Counted from the stretch's first letter, positions 1-8,737 are shown. The stretch: 64,000 nucleotides of DNA from Dethiosulfovibrio salsuginis (GCF_900177735.1 NZ_FXBB01000013.1:1-64000), one strand, 5' to 3'. The notes: generated by a model not told the origin, from the sequence alone. Numbers and translations: made by a program.

Positions 1-101
1 CTGTCGCCCCATTCGACTACACGACGGCATGTCGAGTATACGGGCTCAAATGGGCTCCGTCGGAACGATCTCTCCGAGGATTAGAGTTTTTAGAGATACC
101 C
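1..101. repeat. Partial copy A of a 247-bp palindromic dispersed element
   Basis: This is the right-hand part of an element that recurs in full at 42901-43147 and 50321-50566; the left part lies outside the window. It ends with GAGTTTTTAGAGATACCC followed by TTAA at 102-105, the same ending as the 43-kb copy. A four-base difference (CAAA before TGGGCTCCG) separates it from the other two copies. The TTA of the flanking TTAA is the stop codon of the neighbouring minus-strand gene. I read it as a non-autonomous, MITE-like element; that classification is inference. Confidence 0.85.
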
Positions 102-491
102 TTAAGGGTTGTTCGGAAGGGAATAGGTATACCAGGAGGGCTCGACTCTCATAGAACCCTGCCCAGAGACCGGATTAGCCTGCACGACCTGCACAACTGC
201 AACCGCAGGTCCGGCGGCTGGAGCCCACATATAGCCGTCTCCGAAGGGCATCAGGACCATAGGAGAGTTGTTTACCATGTAGAGCCAATCTCCTCTGGAA
301 TCCCTCACCACCGGATATCCATCAGCGGTCAGAAAGTAAGTGCCGTTATCCGATGGATCAGGGGCGGTATGTCCATCGTCGTAATCGGCTCTCGTTATGA
401 GTACAGGATAGTTTCCGTAGGCAAAAGCCCCTGTAGAGAGGAGTAACGCCGCGATAGACCCTAAAAGGAATCGATTAAGTCTAACCAACAT
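102..491 (-). CDS. Small secreted protein of unknown function, paralogue of its upstream neighbour
   Basis: The product is 129 residues long. The first ~24 residues form a clear signal peptide (basic N-terminus, hydrophobic run, cleavage near AFA), so it is probably exported. The mature part shares the pattern ADGYPVVRDSRGDWLYMV with DGYPVTRSSAGNWVYGV in the gene just upstream, which marks the two as tandem paralogues. The gene starts 9 bases after the stop of that neighbour, so they are probably co-transcribed. Its TAA stop falls in the TTAA that borders repeat copy A. I recognise no named family; an envelope or surface role is a guess from export alone. Confidence 0.75.
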   Translation of the reverse strand: MLVRLNRFLLGSIAALLLSTGAFAYGNYPVLITRADYDDGHTAPDPSDNGTYFLTADGYPVVRDSRGDWLYMVNNSPMVLMPFGDGYMWAPAAGPAVAVVQVVQANPVSGQGSMRVEPSWYTYSLPNNP

Positions 492-500
492 AACGGGACC

Positions 501-1241
501 TCAAAGGTTTATAGGAGCGATTCTACCCATCCAGAGATAGCCCCAGACCGGAGACTGAGAGGCTAACACAGAGGTGTCCGAGTCGTTCCACTTGAAGTTG
601 TTCTGGTTAGCCATTCTCGTCAGTTCGTATACGTGACGTTTAAGGGTTTCAGCAGGAGACTCGCCCTCTCGGCAACGCATCTGATACCAGCTCTTGCCGG
701 TCCAACCGTATATGACCTCAGGTTTGTCGCCCTTCCACGCAAGAGGGAGACGAGGTCTGTGCAGCACCGCCATACGATCGATCATTCTGCCCCATTTTGA
801 TACCACCGTGAAATTGTCGTTTGCCAGCCAGCCAGGCACGGAGGGAAGGACCGTAGCTTGAGGGGCAACCATCATCTGTGGCTCCATCATAACCGGTTGA
901 GTCTCGGTCATCTGAGGCTGAACGACGGTCACAAGCTGAGGGACCGACATAGGTACCACCGATCCCACCACATAACCGGAGGCCAGATAGACCCCAGCGC
1001 CTCCCTGGACACCGTAAACCCAGTTTCCAGCGGAAGAGCGAGTTACCGGATAGCCGTCGTAGGTCACAAACCATCCAGCAGGCATATTGTAGGGCCTGTA
1101 GACGTAGAAGCTCATACCAGAGTAAGCTGGCTGGGTAACCAGGACAGGCTCGGCGATATAGTTCATACCGTAGGACGGAGCGGAAGACAGGCAAAGCACA
1201 AAAAGAGCGGAAAGCACGATATTACGCATAGCCTTATTCAT
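501..1241 (-). CDS. Secreted protein of unknown function with GYPV/NWVYGV motif and Pro/Met/Gln-rich linker
   Basis: The product has 246 residues with an N-terminal signal peptide of about 25 residues ending near SYG. An N-terminal module of about 80 residues (aromatic-rich, YDGYPVTRSSAGNWVYGV) matches the downstream paralogue. It is followed by a low-complexity linker rich in Val, Pro, Gln and Met (about residues 100-135) and a C-terminal part rich in Trp. The start is supported by GGGAGG eight bases upstream of ATG. It heads a two-gene unit with the 102-491 gene. The function is not recognisable; the shared module may be lineage-specific. Confidence 0.75.
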   Translation of the reverse strand: MNKAMRNIVLSALFVLCLSSAPSYGMNYIAEPVLVTQPAYSGMSFYVYRPYNMPAGWFVTYDGYPVTRSSAGNWVYGVQGGAGVYLASGYVVGSVVPMSVPQLVTVVQPQMTETQPVMMEPQMMVAPQATVLPSVPGWLANDNFTVVSKWGRMIDRMAVLHRPRLPLAWKGDKPEVIYGWTGKSWYQMRCREGESPAETLKRHVYELTRMANQNNFKWNDSDTSVLASQSPVWGYLWMGRIAPINL

Positions 1242-1377
1242 TATGAATACCTCCCTGATAAAAATTGCGTTTTGAGAAAGGAAAAGACTGCCGCAAAAGC
1301 TGGTTTAACTGGCTAAAATCCAAACCCTCTTAATTGATTTATACTGCCTTGTGCCATTATATCATAACAGGGGGCCT

Positions 1378-2130
1378 TTAGTCTCTACTTATGCCCGAAT
1401 AATGCAGGGATATGTTAAGACATTTTTCCACCTGGGAGATCCTTTTTTTTATACCGTCTAGGTTTACTTTCCAGTCGCTGTCCACCGATATCCGCTGGGC
1501 TTCCTGATCCATAAGAAATAAAGAGGAGATCATAAAATCCCTGGCAGAGTTGAGGTATTCCCACTCCTCTCCAGATAGTTTTGAAGGGGCTATAGCTAGG
1601 ATACGGTTCCTCATTACCTGGAGCTCCTCCGTGCCCTCCCTCACGTAGGTGGCAAGGGATTCCACCGGAATATGGCCCTCCAGGAAAAACCTATAGCTCT
1701 GGACTATCTCTTGCCAAATCCTCTCGGCCTGCCCCCAAACGGACCGGAGATCGTTGTAGTACGGCAAATACCGCCTCTGGGCTACCGTAAGGCGAGGTGT
1801 TTTTATCCAGACTAGATCCCTATATCCCGTCTCCCTCAGTACCTCCAGCAAAACCGAATTTCCCATGAGGAGATCGTTTTCCAGGGCTATATCGAGAGCA
1901 GGACCTATCTCGACGATCGATCGACCATCCACCGATATCAATCGATCCCCTGTTTTGAGCCCCGCCTCGCTAGCGGGACCTCCAGGTACGACGGAGGAGA
2001 CCGAGGTTCCCCAGGGCCCTGAGGAAAAATAGGCCCCGACCAGGACTCCGCTATCGGCCCTTAGAGGGCAGGGAAGAAAGATAGTTCCATATATTAAAAG
2101 AGAGGTTATCAGAGGCAAAACTCGTGTCAT
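1378..2130 (-). CDS. Exported PDZ-domain protein
   Basis: The product has 250 residues. A signal peptide covers about residues 1-25 and a PDZ domain about residues 30-95, seen in SVVPGGPASEAGLKTGDRL followed by SVDGRSI, the usual carboxylate-binding-loop and strand pattern of HtrA/CtpA-type PDZ domains. No protease catalytic motif is visible; the rest is helical and charged. PDZ domains normally bind C-terminal peptides, so it may be an adaptor in the envelope. The start codon lies 80 bases inside the upstream gene in another frame. I kept it because the signal peptide is encoded there. Confidence 0.75.
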   Translation of the reverse strand: MTRVLPLITSLLIYGTIFLPCPLRADSGVLVGAYFSSGPWGTSVSSVVPGGPASEAGLKTGDRLISVDGRSIVEIGPALDIALENDLLMGNSVLLEVLRETGYRDLVWIKTPRLTVAQRRYLPYYNDLRSVWGQAERIWQEIVQSYRFFLEGHIPVESLATYVREGTEELQVMRNRILAIAPSKLSGEEWEYLNSARDFMISSLFLMDQEAQRISVDSDWKVNLDGIKKRISQVEKCLNISLHYSGISRD

Positions 2131-3082
2131 TTGACGTATGATCCCCCTTTCTGGTAAGCCAAAGGAGAACTTCCTCCGACAGGGCCTCTGGATCGGCTTT
2201 CCTTATGGCTATATTAAGCAATAGAGATGGCGAAAGGGCCTGATTGACCCTCCTCGGAAGTTCCTGACCGCCCTCTTTTCCCTCTGGATACAGGAAAAAA
2301 CGGTACCTTATGTCGTCCTCAACGTAAGTTCTGACTATACGGCTTGTGCCCTCGTTCCAGCTGAGCCTAGTCATAGGATGGATCAAAGCCCTTATAGCCC
2401 CTATCATATCCTCTCTATCGTCGGAGACCAAAAGAACGTTGCCGTAGATGGAGAAGAGTATAGCGTCATGACCGGGAAATGCCACGGAGAAAACAGGGAC
2501 TTCGTCCACGCTTTCGGACCTATCGACGATGGCGGACTCACCGAAAATAAAGCTAAGATCCTCAAGCTTACCCCTCTGCACGGAGATGGCTTTTTTCTGT
2601 GTCTCATTATCAAGGGAGTTCCAGTCCATACAGTACGCCGCAGAAGCAAATAGTACCGGCCCTCCCTCGTCGGGATAAAGGGCCACCGCTACCGAATCCA
2701 CAGGAATTCTAGGGAAAAGGGAGAAGTAGCTCGGAGCTGAGCCTGCGACGTCCCTGTTTTCGGATACGTAAACGAAAAAAGGCCTGCCTTCAGGAGGCCT
2801 TGCCATCGCCATCATCGCGTTAAAGTTCTTGCCTCCCAAAGGCGTTGACGCTTTTTTTGCCCTCTCGCCCTGGAATACCCAAAGCCCAGCGACGACGACC
2901 GAACCAACCATAACGAAAATAACGAATCTAGCCCTGTTTTTTGGGGCCCATACGGCGCTAATCGGCAAAGCAAGAATATTTAGGATTTTGTTTACCCCTC
3001 CGAGAAGTCTCTTGACCATAGATACACCGCCGGTCTGAACTTCATCTTTTTTCAGGGCATCATCTTCGAGGTTATTTTCCAT
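2051..3082 (-). CDS. Single-pass membrane protein of unknown function
   Basis: The product is about 343 residues. I chose the ATG at 3082 because GAGGAGGGGGAG lies just upstream; a longer reading would overlap the divergent gene. There is an acidic cytoplasmic N-terminus, one membrane segment at about residues 52-70 (FVIFVMVGSVVVAGLWVF) and a large extracytoplasmic domain with no motif I recognise. The 3' end overlaps the PDZ gene by 80 bases, so the two are probably translated from one message and may act together in the envelope. The family is unknown to me. Confidence 0.7.
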   Translation of the reverse strand: MENNLEDDALKKDEVQTGGVSMVKRLLGGVNKILNILALPISAVWAPKNRARFVIFVMVGSVVVAGLWVFQGERAKKASTPLGGKNFNAMMAMARPPEGRPFFVYVSENRDVAGSAPSYFSLFPRIPVDSVAVALYPDEGGPVLFASAAYCMDWNSLDNETQKKAISVQRGKLEDLSFIFGESAIVDRSESVDEVPVFSVAFPGHDAILFSIYGNVLLVSDDREDMIGAIRALIHPMTRLSWNEGTSRIVRTYVEDDIRYRFFLYPEGKEGGQELPRRVNQALSPSLLLNIAIRKADPEALSEEVLLWLTRKGDHTSNDTSFASDNLSFNIWNYLSSLPSKGR

Positions 3083-3169
3083 ACGCTCCCCCTCCTCAAG
3101 GCTATCCCCGTAGGAACCATAAGTGATATAGTCATATTGTAGCCTAAAAATACGAGCGAGGTGATCCAA

Positions 3170-4273
3170 GTGAAGATATTAGCGTCTACTTTAGCATCTA
3201 TTTTTATGATCCTAACGGCCTCAATTTCCTGGGGAAACCAATCCTATCCTGAGCCGAGTCACTCAAGATACGACGGTGGTGCCCTGCCAGCGTCGGGAGT
3301 TCCAGCCTGGACCTATGAGGCTGGAAACGGGATATCAGGCTCTATGACCTGGTCCGACGGAAAACTGTACTTCAGCGACGGAGGAGGCTATCTGCACTGT
3401 CTCAACGGACAGGACGGATCGGTTGTCTGGAAATCCCATTTCGATACGCTCCTCTACGGAGCCCCTCAGGTCGATTCAGGCGTCCTTTACGTGGGAACTG
3501 GGTCGGGAACGATATACGCCATAGACGCCAACACCGGCCAGGTCAAATGGAGCCGGTCCTTAGCCACTAACCCCTCTGAAATAACGTCCAGCGCCGTTGC
3601 GTCGTCGGTAGCGGTGTGGAAAAACAGGCTTGTGGTTTCCAACCTAGAGGGCTATGTGTTCTGTATCGACACAAACAACGGTGAACTTTTGTGGAAATTT
3701 AAGGCACCTAGAGAAATCCTATCGTCTCCGATAATAGTCGAGCCCTTCGTGTTTGTCGGCGATCATGCAGGAGGGTTTCACGCTCTAAACATAGCCACAG
3801 GAAAGAGGTCTTGGGGAGGATCCTCTGGAGGCCCCATAGACACGTCCCCCTCTTACTCCGATGGAGTCGTCTACTACGGAGGGTGGGACGGAGTGGTTCA
3901 CGGGGTGCAGCTCAAGTCGGTAGTGCCCCTATGGCACACTAAGGGCGAGGGGGCTCTCACCACCGATATAGCCGTAAGAAAAGGCAGAGCCTTCTGGGGG
4001 ACCGCAGCGGGAAAGCTATACGGACTATCCGTCGATAAAGGGCAGATCCTTTGGACCATAGATCTTGACGCTCCTCCTACCGCTTCTTTAGTGGCCACCG
4101 ACAAGATCCTTTTCGTGCCAGGAGCCGCCGGAAAGGTGTTCTCCGTGGACTCTCAAAACGGATCTATCATGTGGACCTTTGAGGCTAGCGGCGATATTAT
4201 GTCCTCCCCTGTAATAGCAGGAGGTTTTCTCTACGTAGGAACTATGGATGGATTGGTCTATGCTATCCGGTAA
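3170..4273 (+). CDS. Exported PQQ-like beta-propeller repeat protein (BamB-like)
   Basis: The product is about 367 residues. I chose GTG at 3170 because GAGGTGAT precedes it at a good distance and the reading begins directly with a signal peptide (VKILASTLASIFMILTASISWG); GTG at 3161 is the alternative. The mature protein consists of repeated blades with the pattern LYVGTGSGTIYAIDANTGQV and FVGDHAGGFHALNIATGKR, typical of PQQ-type eight-bladed propellers such as BamB. No lipobox Cys is seen, so it is probably soluble and periplasmic. A scaffold role in envelope assembly is likely from the family but not shown. tadA follows 18 bases later. Confidence 0.85.
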   Translation: MKILASTLASIFMILTASISWGNQSYPEPSHSRYDGGALPASGVPAWTYEAGNGISGSMTWSDGKLYFSDGGGYLHCLNGQDGSVVWKSHFDTLLYGAPQVDSGVLYVGTGSGTIYAIDANTGQVKWSRSLATNPSEITSSAVASSVAVWKNRLVVSNLEGYVFCIDTNNGELLWKFKAPREILSSPIIVEPFVFVGDHAGGFHALNIATGKRSWGGSSGGPIDTSPSYSDGVVYYGGWDGVVHGVQLKSVVPLWHTKGEGALTTDIAVRKGRAFWGTAAGKLYGLSVDKGQILWTIDLDAPPTASLVATDKILFVPGAAGKVFSVDSQNGSIMWTFEASGDIMSSPVIAGGFLYVGTMDGLVYAIR

Positions 4274-4291
4274 AGTGATAAAGGATCGATA

Positions 4292-4771
4292 ATGGAAGAT
4301 AGGTTGAAAAAATACATGACAGAGGCCCTGAAGGAAGCGGAGCTAGCCGCTTCCGAGGGAGACATACCGGTAGGGGCGGTAGTGGTGTGGAAAGATCAGG
4401 TCATAGGCAGAGGAAGAAATAAGCGGAGACTTCACCACGACCCCACCGCCCACGCCGAGATAGTCGCCATAAGAGAGGCAGGAGAGTTCCTGAAATCCTG
4501 GAACCTCTCGGACTGCGAGCTTTACGTAACTTTGGAACCGTGCCCTATGTGCGCCGGAGCCATAGTCCAGTCCAGGATAAGGCGGCTTGTCTACGGTTGC
4601 GCGGACCCTAAGGCAGGGGCGAGCGGAACCCTCTACGACATAACCTCCGACACCAGGCTCAACCATCGCTGTGAGACCCTATCAGGTGTGGAGGAAAACA
4701 GGTGCAAAAAGATCCTCCAGGATTTTTTCATCCTTTGCAGATCTAAACGCACAAAAAAAAGTCCTTCCTAG
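4292..4771 (+). CDS. tadA: tRNA-specific adenosine deaminase TadA
   Basis: This 159-residue cytidine/deoxycytidylate-deaminase-fold enzyme converts A34 to inosine in tRNA-Arg(ACG). The zinc and proton-shuttle motif HAEIVAIREAG (about residues 53-63) and the second zinc motif PCPMCAGA (about 83-90) are intact, and the length is typical. The substrate fits the window: a tRNA-Arg with anticodon ACG is encoded at 6866-6942. The gene lies just before tRNA-Ser(CGA), which has its own promoter overlapping the space after the stop codon. Confidence 0.95.
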   Translation: MEDRLKKYMTEALKEAELAASEGDIPVGAVVVWKDQVIGRGRNKRRLHHDPTAHAEIVAIREAGEFLKSWNLSDCELYVTLEPCPMCAGAIVQSRIRRLVYGCADPKAGASGTLYDITSDTRLNHRCETLSGVEENRCKKILQDFFILCRSKRTKKSPS

Positions 4772-4782
4772 AGTAAGTCGTC

Positions 4783-4811
4783 TTGCAAAAAGACCTCTAT
4801 GTAGGTATAAT
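4783..4811 (+). promoter_or_regulatory. Promoter of tRNA-Ser(CGA)
   Basis: A -35 box TTGCAA (4783-4788) and a perfect -10 box TATAAT (4806-4811) are separated by 17 bases, and the tRNA begins 13 bases downstream. This is a strong sigma-70-type promoter by sequence. Confidence 0.85.
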
Positions 4812-4824
4812 GTTTCATCATCAA

Positions 4825-4915
4825 GGAGGAGTGGCCGAGCGGTCGAAGGCGCTTGACTCGAAATCAAGTGAGGGGCTCTGCTCCTCCGTGGGTTCAAATC
4901 CCACCTCCTCCGCCA
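4825..4915 (+). tRNA. tRNA-Ser (anticodon CGA)
   Basis: The acceptor stem GGAGGAG pairs with CTCCTCC, followed by discriminator G and an encoded CCA. The anticodon stem-loop reads CTCGAAA in the loop, giving anticodon CGA. A long variable arm (GAGGGGCTCTGCTCCTC) and the T-loop GGTTCAAATCC are typical of class II serine tRNA. Confidence 0.96.
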
Positions 4916-4948
4916 TCATAATTCTTAATTAATCTGACAGCATAGCTG

Positions 4949-4974
4949 GCCCCCTGGAAAACCAGGGGGCTTTT
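4949..4974 (+). terminator. Intrinsic terminator after tRNA-Ser(CGA)
   Basis: GCCCCCTGG and CCAGGGGGC form a nine-base-pair stem with a short A-rich loop, followed by TTTT. It ends the tRNA transcript ahead of the convergent recQ gene. Confidence 0.85.
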
Positions 4975-4993
4975 GTTGTGTATCTGTAGACCT

Positions 4994-6799
4994 CTATCGA
5001 AAAGAATCCAGCACATCCAAAAAAGCGGGGCCGTAGAGCTCCAGTTTTTTGGATCCGACTCCCTCGATACAGCTGAACTCCCCTAGAGTGCTGGGCATCG
5101 CCTGGGCTATCTCCAGCATGGTGGAGTCGTGGAATATGACGTAGGCGGGGACTCCCTGGGCCTTTGCTAACTCCATTCTCTTTGCCCTCAAGGCCTCCCA
5201 GAGAGAGCCTTCCGGGAGGATAGCCTTTTCCCTGAGAGGTGATTTCGTCTTTATCTTGCTCATCTTGCTCGATTTTTCAGGGTCAAACCTGAAGAAGACG
5301 GGCCTCTCCCCTTTTAGGACCGGTTTGCTTTCCCGGCTGAGCCTCAGTCCGCCGTAGCCCTGAGGGTCCATAGCGACGAGGCCGAGGGCCAGAAGCTGCC
5401 TAAAAACCGATCTCCACCGCTTTTCGTCGAGGTCCTTTCCTATGCCGAAGGTCGATACTTTATCGTGACCGACCTCCAGGACCTTAGGGGTGCTTTTGCC
5501 CAACAGAACGTCGATGAGGTGCCCTGTACCGTAAATTTGGCCGGTTCTGTAGACGCATGATAGGGCCTTTTGAGCGTGAATGGTTCCGTCCCAGGTCGAC
5601 ACCGGATGGTCACAGGTATCGCAGTTGCCGCAGGGAACGGGGCAGCTATCGCCGAAGAAAGAGAGCAATGTCTTTCTTCGGCATTCGGTGGTCTCACAGT
5701 ATCCCAGCATAACGTCCAGGTTTTGGCGATTTATCCTTTTGAAAGCCTGATCTCCGTCGGACATCTCGATAAGCCGGAGCTGCCCGGTCACGTCGGTCAT
5801 ACCGTAGGCCATCCAGGCATCGGCGGGAAGGCCGTCCCTCCCGGCCCTGCCGGTCTCCTGATAGTAGGCTGCTAGGCTTTTAGGCATATCCAGGTGGGCC
5901 ACGAAACGAACGTCGGGCTTGTCTATCCCCATTCCGAAGGCGATGGTGGCCACCATGACGACTCCGTCTTCCTCCTGAAATCGTCGCTGGTACTCTCTCC
6001 TGCTGTCGCCGTCCATTCCTCCGTGGTATGCCATGGCGTCTATACCCTGAGATGAAAGCCACTGAGCGGTGTCCTCGGTCTTCTTTCTGGTCATACAGTA
6101 GACTATTCCCGAATGACCTATGTGCTTTTCCTTTATGAAGGCCAGCAGCTGACGGCGGGGGCTGTCCTTGAGGACAACCTGGTAGTTTATGTTAGGCCTG
6201 TCGAAACCGGAGACGAAGAGCTGACCTCTGGATAGGTCCAATCTGGCGATTATCTCTTTTCTGGTTATCTCGTCGGCGGTGGCGGTGACGGCTATCCTGG
6301 GAACATCGGGGAAAAGCCGTCCCAACGCTCCGAGCCTGAGATATTCGGGGCGAAAGTCGTGCCCCCACTGGGAGACGCAGTGGGCTTCGTCTATGGCTAT
6401 AACCGAGAGCTTCAGCCGGGAGAGGAAGTCGATAAAATTCTCCTTCATAACCCTCTCAGGGGCGACGTAGAGCACGTCCAGCTCCCCTCTTAAAGCCGCC
6501 CGAGACACCGACAGAAACTCCTCGTAACCCATAGTGGAGTTCATGTAGGAGGCGTTTACCCCGTTCTGTCTCAGGGCTTTCACCTGATCCTCCATCAGGG
6601 CTATCAGAGGGGAGACAACCAGCCCCATCCCAGGTCGGGCGAGGGCAGGAATCTGATAACACAGCGATTTTCCCCCTCCTGTGGGCATCAGGACGAGACA
6701 GTCCCCTCCCGCCATGACGTGCTCTATTGCCTGTCCCTGCTGTAGCCGGAACTCGTCGTAACCAAAAACTCTGCGCAGAATATCCAAAGGGCTTTCCAC
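4994..6799 (-). CDS. recQ: ATP-dependent DNA helicase RecQ
   Basis: The 601-residue product is a 3'-5' superfamily 2 helicase acting in recombination and fork repair. Walker A (MPTGGGKS, about residues 39-46), the DEAH box (IDEAHCVSQWGHDFRPEY, about 136-153) and the helicase motif VI region (YYQETGRAGRDG) are intact. The RQC zinc-binding cysteines follow (CRRKTLLSFFGDSC, then CGNCDTC), and a C-terminal HRDC domain begins near residue 515. Start is GTG at 6799 with AGGAGG six bases upstream. Size and domain order match ordinary bacterial RecQ. Confidence 0.96.
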   Translation of the reverse strand: MESPLDILRRVFGYDEFRLQQGQAIEHVMAGGDCLVLMPTGGGKSLCYQIPALARPGMGLVVSPLIALMEDQVKALRQNGVNASYMNSTMGYEEFLSVSRAALRGELDVLYVAPERVMKENFIDFLSRLKLSVIAIDEAHCVSQWGHDFRPEYLRLGALGRLFPDVPRIAVTATADEITRKEIIARLDLSRGQLFVSGFDRPNINYQVVLKDSPRRQLLAFIKEKHIGHSGIVYCMTRKKTEDTAQWLSSQGIDAMAYHGGMDGDSRREYQRRFQEEDGVVMVATIAFGMGIDKPDVRFVAHLDMPKSLAAYYQETGRAGRDGLPADAWMAYGMTDVTGQLRLIEMSDGDQAFKRINRQNLDVMLGYCETTECRRKTLLSFFGDSCPVPCGNCDTCDHPVSTWDGTIHAQKALSCVYRTGQIYGTGHLIDVLLGKSTPKVLEVGHDKVSTFGIGKDLDEKRWRSVFRQLLALGLVAMDPQGYGGLRLSRESKPVLKGERPVFFRFDPEKSSKMSKIKTKSPLREKAILPEGSLWEALRAKRMELAKAQGVPAYVIFHDSTMLEIAQAMPSTLGEFSCIEGVGSKKLELYGPAFLDVLDSFR

Positions 6800-6825
6800 G
6801 ACCAGCCTCCTAACTTAAAAATACG

Positions 6826-6855
6826 AAAAAAGCGAGATCCCCGTGGGATCTCGCT
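6826..6855 (-). terminator. Intrinsic terminator after the tRNA-Ser/tRNA-Arg pair
   Basis: On the minus strand AGCGAGATCC and GGATCTCGCT form a ten-base-pair hairpin followed by a run of T residues. It terminates the two-tRNA transcript just before recQ. Confidence 0.85.
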
Positions 6856-6865
6856 TGATTGACAG

Positions 6866-6942
6866 TGGCGCGCCGGGCAGGATTCGAACCCACGACCTTC
6901 TGGTCCGTAGCCAGACGCTCTATCCAGCTGAGCTACCGGCGC
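6866..6942 (-). tRNA. tRNA-Arg (anticodon ACG)
   Basis: Acceptor GCGCCGG pairs with CCGGCGC, discriminator G, encoded CCA. The anticodon arm is TCTGG-CTACGGA-CCAGA, which gives ACG. The T arm reads GTTCGAATC. This is the tRNA whose A34 would be deaminated to inosine by TadA, encoded at 4292-4771. Confidence 0.96.
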
Positions 6943-6950
6943 ACTATTGG

Positions 6951-7039
6951 TGGCGGAGAGAGAGGGATTTGAACCCTCGGACCCGGAACGGGTCACGCAC
7001 TTAGCAGGCGCGCGCCTTCGACCACTCGGCCATCTCTCC
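6951..7039 (-). tRNA. tRNA-Ser (anticodon GCT)
   Basis: Acceptor GGAGAGA pairs with TCTCTCC, then G and an encoded CCA. The anticodon loop is CTGCTAA, giving GCT. A long variable arm identifies a class II tRNA. It lies eight bases upstream of tRNA-Arg on the same strand and probably shares its transcript. Confidence 0.96.
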
Positions 7040-7263
7040 ACGCAACGGAGCATATTCTACCTATTAAGCCCCGATCTGTCAAGTACAATTGGCCCGATCA
7101 GGGCATATCCCTAAAAATGACTACCTAACTCTTTTCCTTCATTTTATCGGTTCCTTCGCATCCTCTGTGGGTTAGATAGAAGTGCGTCAAAAGGTTGGGT
7201 ATAGCCTGTTTGGGTTATAATGGCAAAAAAGCAAACTATCCTGCCCTTCTAGAGGTAAATGTT

Positions 7264-7523
7264 ATGGGAAACCCTTATTCCACAGGTAGCAGTGAATACC
7301 GTATTTTTGAGGATGCACTAGGTATATGCCCTCCCTGGGAGATTAAGGACGTCCGTTTAGATTTCAATTTGCCATGCCATAATCTCCTAAGATATTCTCA
7401 GAGAATTACCCCGCTTTAAAAAATTCCCTTACGATTCATCCTGTCGAACATCCAGTCGACAAAAGCACGGAGAAAATTGCCCTCGCCGAACTGGAGGACC
7501 TTTTCGGGAAGATGTTCGTTTGA
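7264..7523 (+). pseudogene. Remnant of an ISL3-type transposase N-terminus plus an unassigned fragment
   Basis: From 7264 a short reading frame contains YRIFEDALGICPPWEIKDVR, which resembles the conserved N-terminus of ISL3-family transposases (pattern ALGL-PPW-VKDVEFD). The usual zinc-ribbon and catalytic domains are absent and the frame soon fails. A second open stretch in another frame (7401-7523, ending in [11 protein letters not shown] and TGA) may be part of a different decayed gene; I do not recognise it. The whole 7040-7616 interval otherwise holds no intact gene. The family call rests on a short match. Confidence 0.5.
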
Positions 7524-7616
7524 CGGCGGTACACTAACCCCTCCCTGACGAAAATAAATTGCGAGTATAAATAAAACAGGCCACGGCTAAACACCGCAAA
7601 TCTCCCTATAGTACGA

Positions 7617-7664
7617 AAGAGAGCCCTGGATTTTCCCTCTAAAGGGAGGATCCAGGGCTCTCTT
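7617..7664 (-). terminator. Terminator of the SurA-like gene
   Basis: AAGAGAGCCCTGGAT and ATCCAGGGCTCTCTT form a long hairpin 26 bases after the stop of the minus-strand SurA-like gene. Both sides carry only short T-rich tails, so it may act in either direction. Confidence 0.7.
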
Positions 7665-7690
7665 GTTAGATTGAAGAGATACGTCGTTTT

Positions 7691-8737
7691 TTACTGTTCT
7701 GCGTCGGGACTGACTTTATCCACCGAGACCGCTGTATCCTCAGCCTGCTCCTGTGGGAAGATAGAGGGATCAAGGATTTTTACTTTGACCTTCTCGGAGA
7801 TCTCGTCCAGGAAGGCCCTCTGGAGGTCCTGTTGCTTCTGGCCTAACACCATAGAGCTAAGCTGCTCTTTAGCCTCGGCGAAGTCGGTCACCTCTTTATC
7901 CCTGAAACCGGACCGATAGAGAACCAGGAAATCGTCGCTAGCCATCTCGACAGGCTCGTAGTAGGTTCCATCGTCCATGGAGACTACAAAAGCGAGGTTC
8001 TCGCTGATAGAATCCTTCCTCAGGAAGGTGAACTTACCGTCCTCTGTGTACCCTTTAAGGTCCTCGGACGTAAAGCCTCCCATAACGTCGCTCCAGCTGT
8101 CCCCCGCTACGAGAGATTCATAAGCCTTATCGGCGTTTTCTCTGGAGGAGAATTCGGCAGCCATGACCTCAAATCCCTCAGGTGCGGTAAACACGAAGTC
8201 TTTAAGGTTATCGTAAAGCTCCTGAAGTTCTTCATCTGTTACCACCGCAGCTGCGGAGGCTTCGTTGAGAAGCATCTGCTCGGATATCTGACCCTCCAGC
8301 TGCTTTCTCAGGTTTTCCATGGAGACTCCGCTCTCCTTCAGGTACTGCTGGAAGGCCTCTTTGGTGGGGAACTGGTCGGAAATCTCCGCTACAGCTTTAT
8401 CCAGCTCCTCTTTAGAGGGCTTTATCCCCATAGCCTTTACCTGTTTGTCCAGGGCCTCTCTGATAACCATCTGATCCAGAACCATACGGTAGATCATAGG
8501 TATATCGGAGGAGGTTATGTCCTTTACACCAGCGCTATCGACGTAGTTCTGGGCGTACTGGATCATCTGACTGAACATGACTTTCTTGCCGTCTATCTCG
8601 GCAACAGCGTAATCCCCGTTGCCTCCGCCGCTCTTACCTCCACCGCCAACCCCGTACATAAGGGGGATCGCCAGCACGAAACACGCGAGGAAAAACACCA
8701 AGATCCATTTTACCTGTGTACGAAGCGTCCTTAACAT
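7691..8737 (-). CDS. Membrane-anchored SurA/PpiD-like periplasmic folding factor
   Basis: The product is about 348 residues. One N-terminal membrane segment (VKWILVFFLACFVLAIPLMYGV, about residues 10-31) anchors it with the bulk outside. Residues about 45-175 form a SurA-type N-terminal domain (QMVIREALDKQVKAMGIKPSKEELDKAV). The following part has the size of a parvulin domain but lacks an obvious catalytic signature, so it may be a chaperone without isomerase activity. ATG at 8737 was preferred to the adjacent TTG. It sits alone, downstream of polA on the same strand with a gap of about 100 bases. Confidence 0.8.
   Translation of the reverse strand: MLRTLRTQVKWILVFFLACFVLAIPLMYGVGGGGKSGGGNGDYAVAEIDGKKVMFSQMIQYAQNYVDSAGVKDITSSDIPMIYRMVLDQMVIREALDKQVKAMGIKPSKEELDKAVAEISDQFPTKEAFQQYLKESGVSMENLRKQLEGQISEQMLLNEASAAAVVTDEELQELYDNLKDFVFTAPEGFEVMAAEFSSRENADKAYESLVAGDSWSDVMGGFTSEDLKGYTEDGKFTFLRKDSISENLAFVVSMDDGTYYEPVEMASDDFLVLYRSGFRDKEVTDFAEAKEQLSSMVLGQKQQDLQRAFLDEISEKVKVKILDPSIFPQEQAEDTAVSVDKVSPDAEQ

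Noticed and set aside
858-1316. Plus-strand frame opposite the secreted 246-residue protein
   Set aside because: The composition (His/Arg/Ser-rich) is typical of a shadow frame, while the minus-strand gene has a signal peptide and a ribosome site.
6724-7053. Open frame across tRNA-Arg and tRNA-Ser and the start of recQ
   Set aside because: It runs through two clear tRNA genes and has no protein features.
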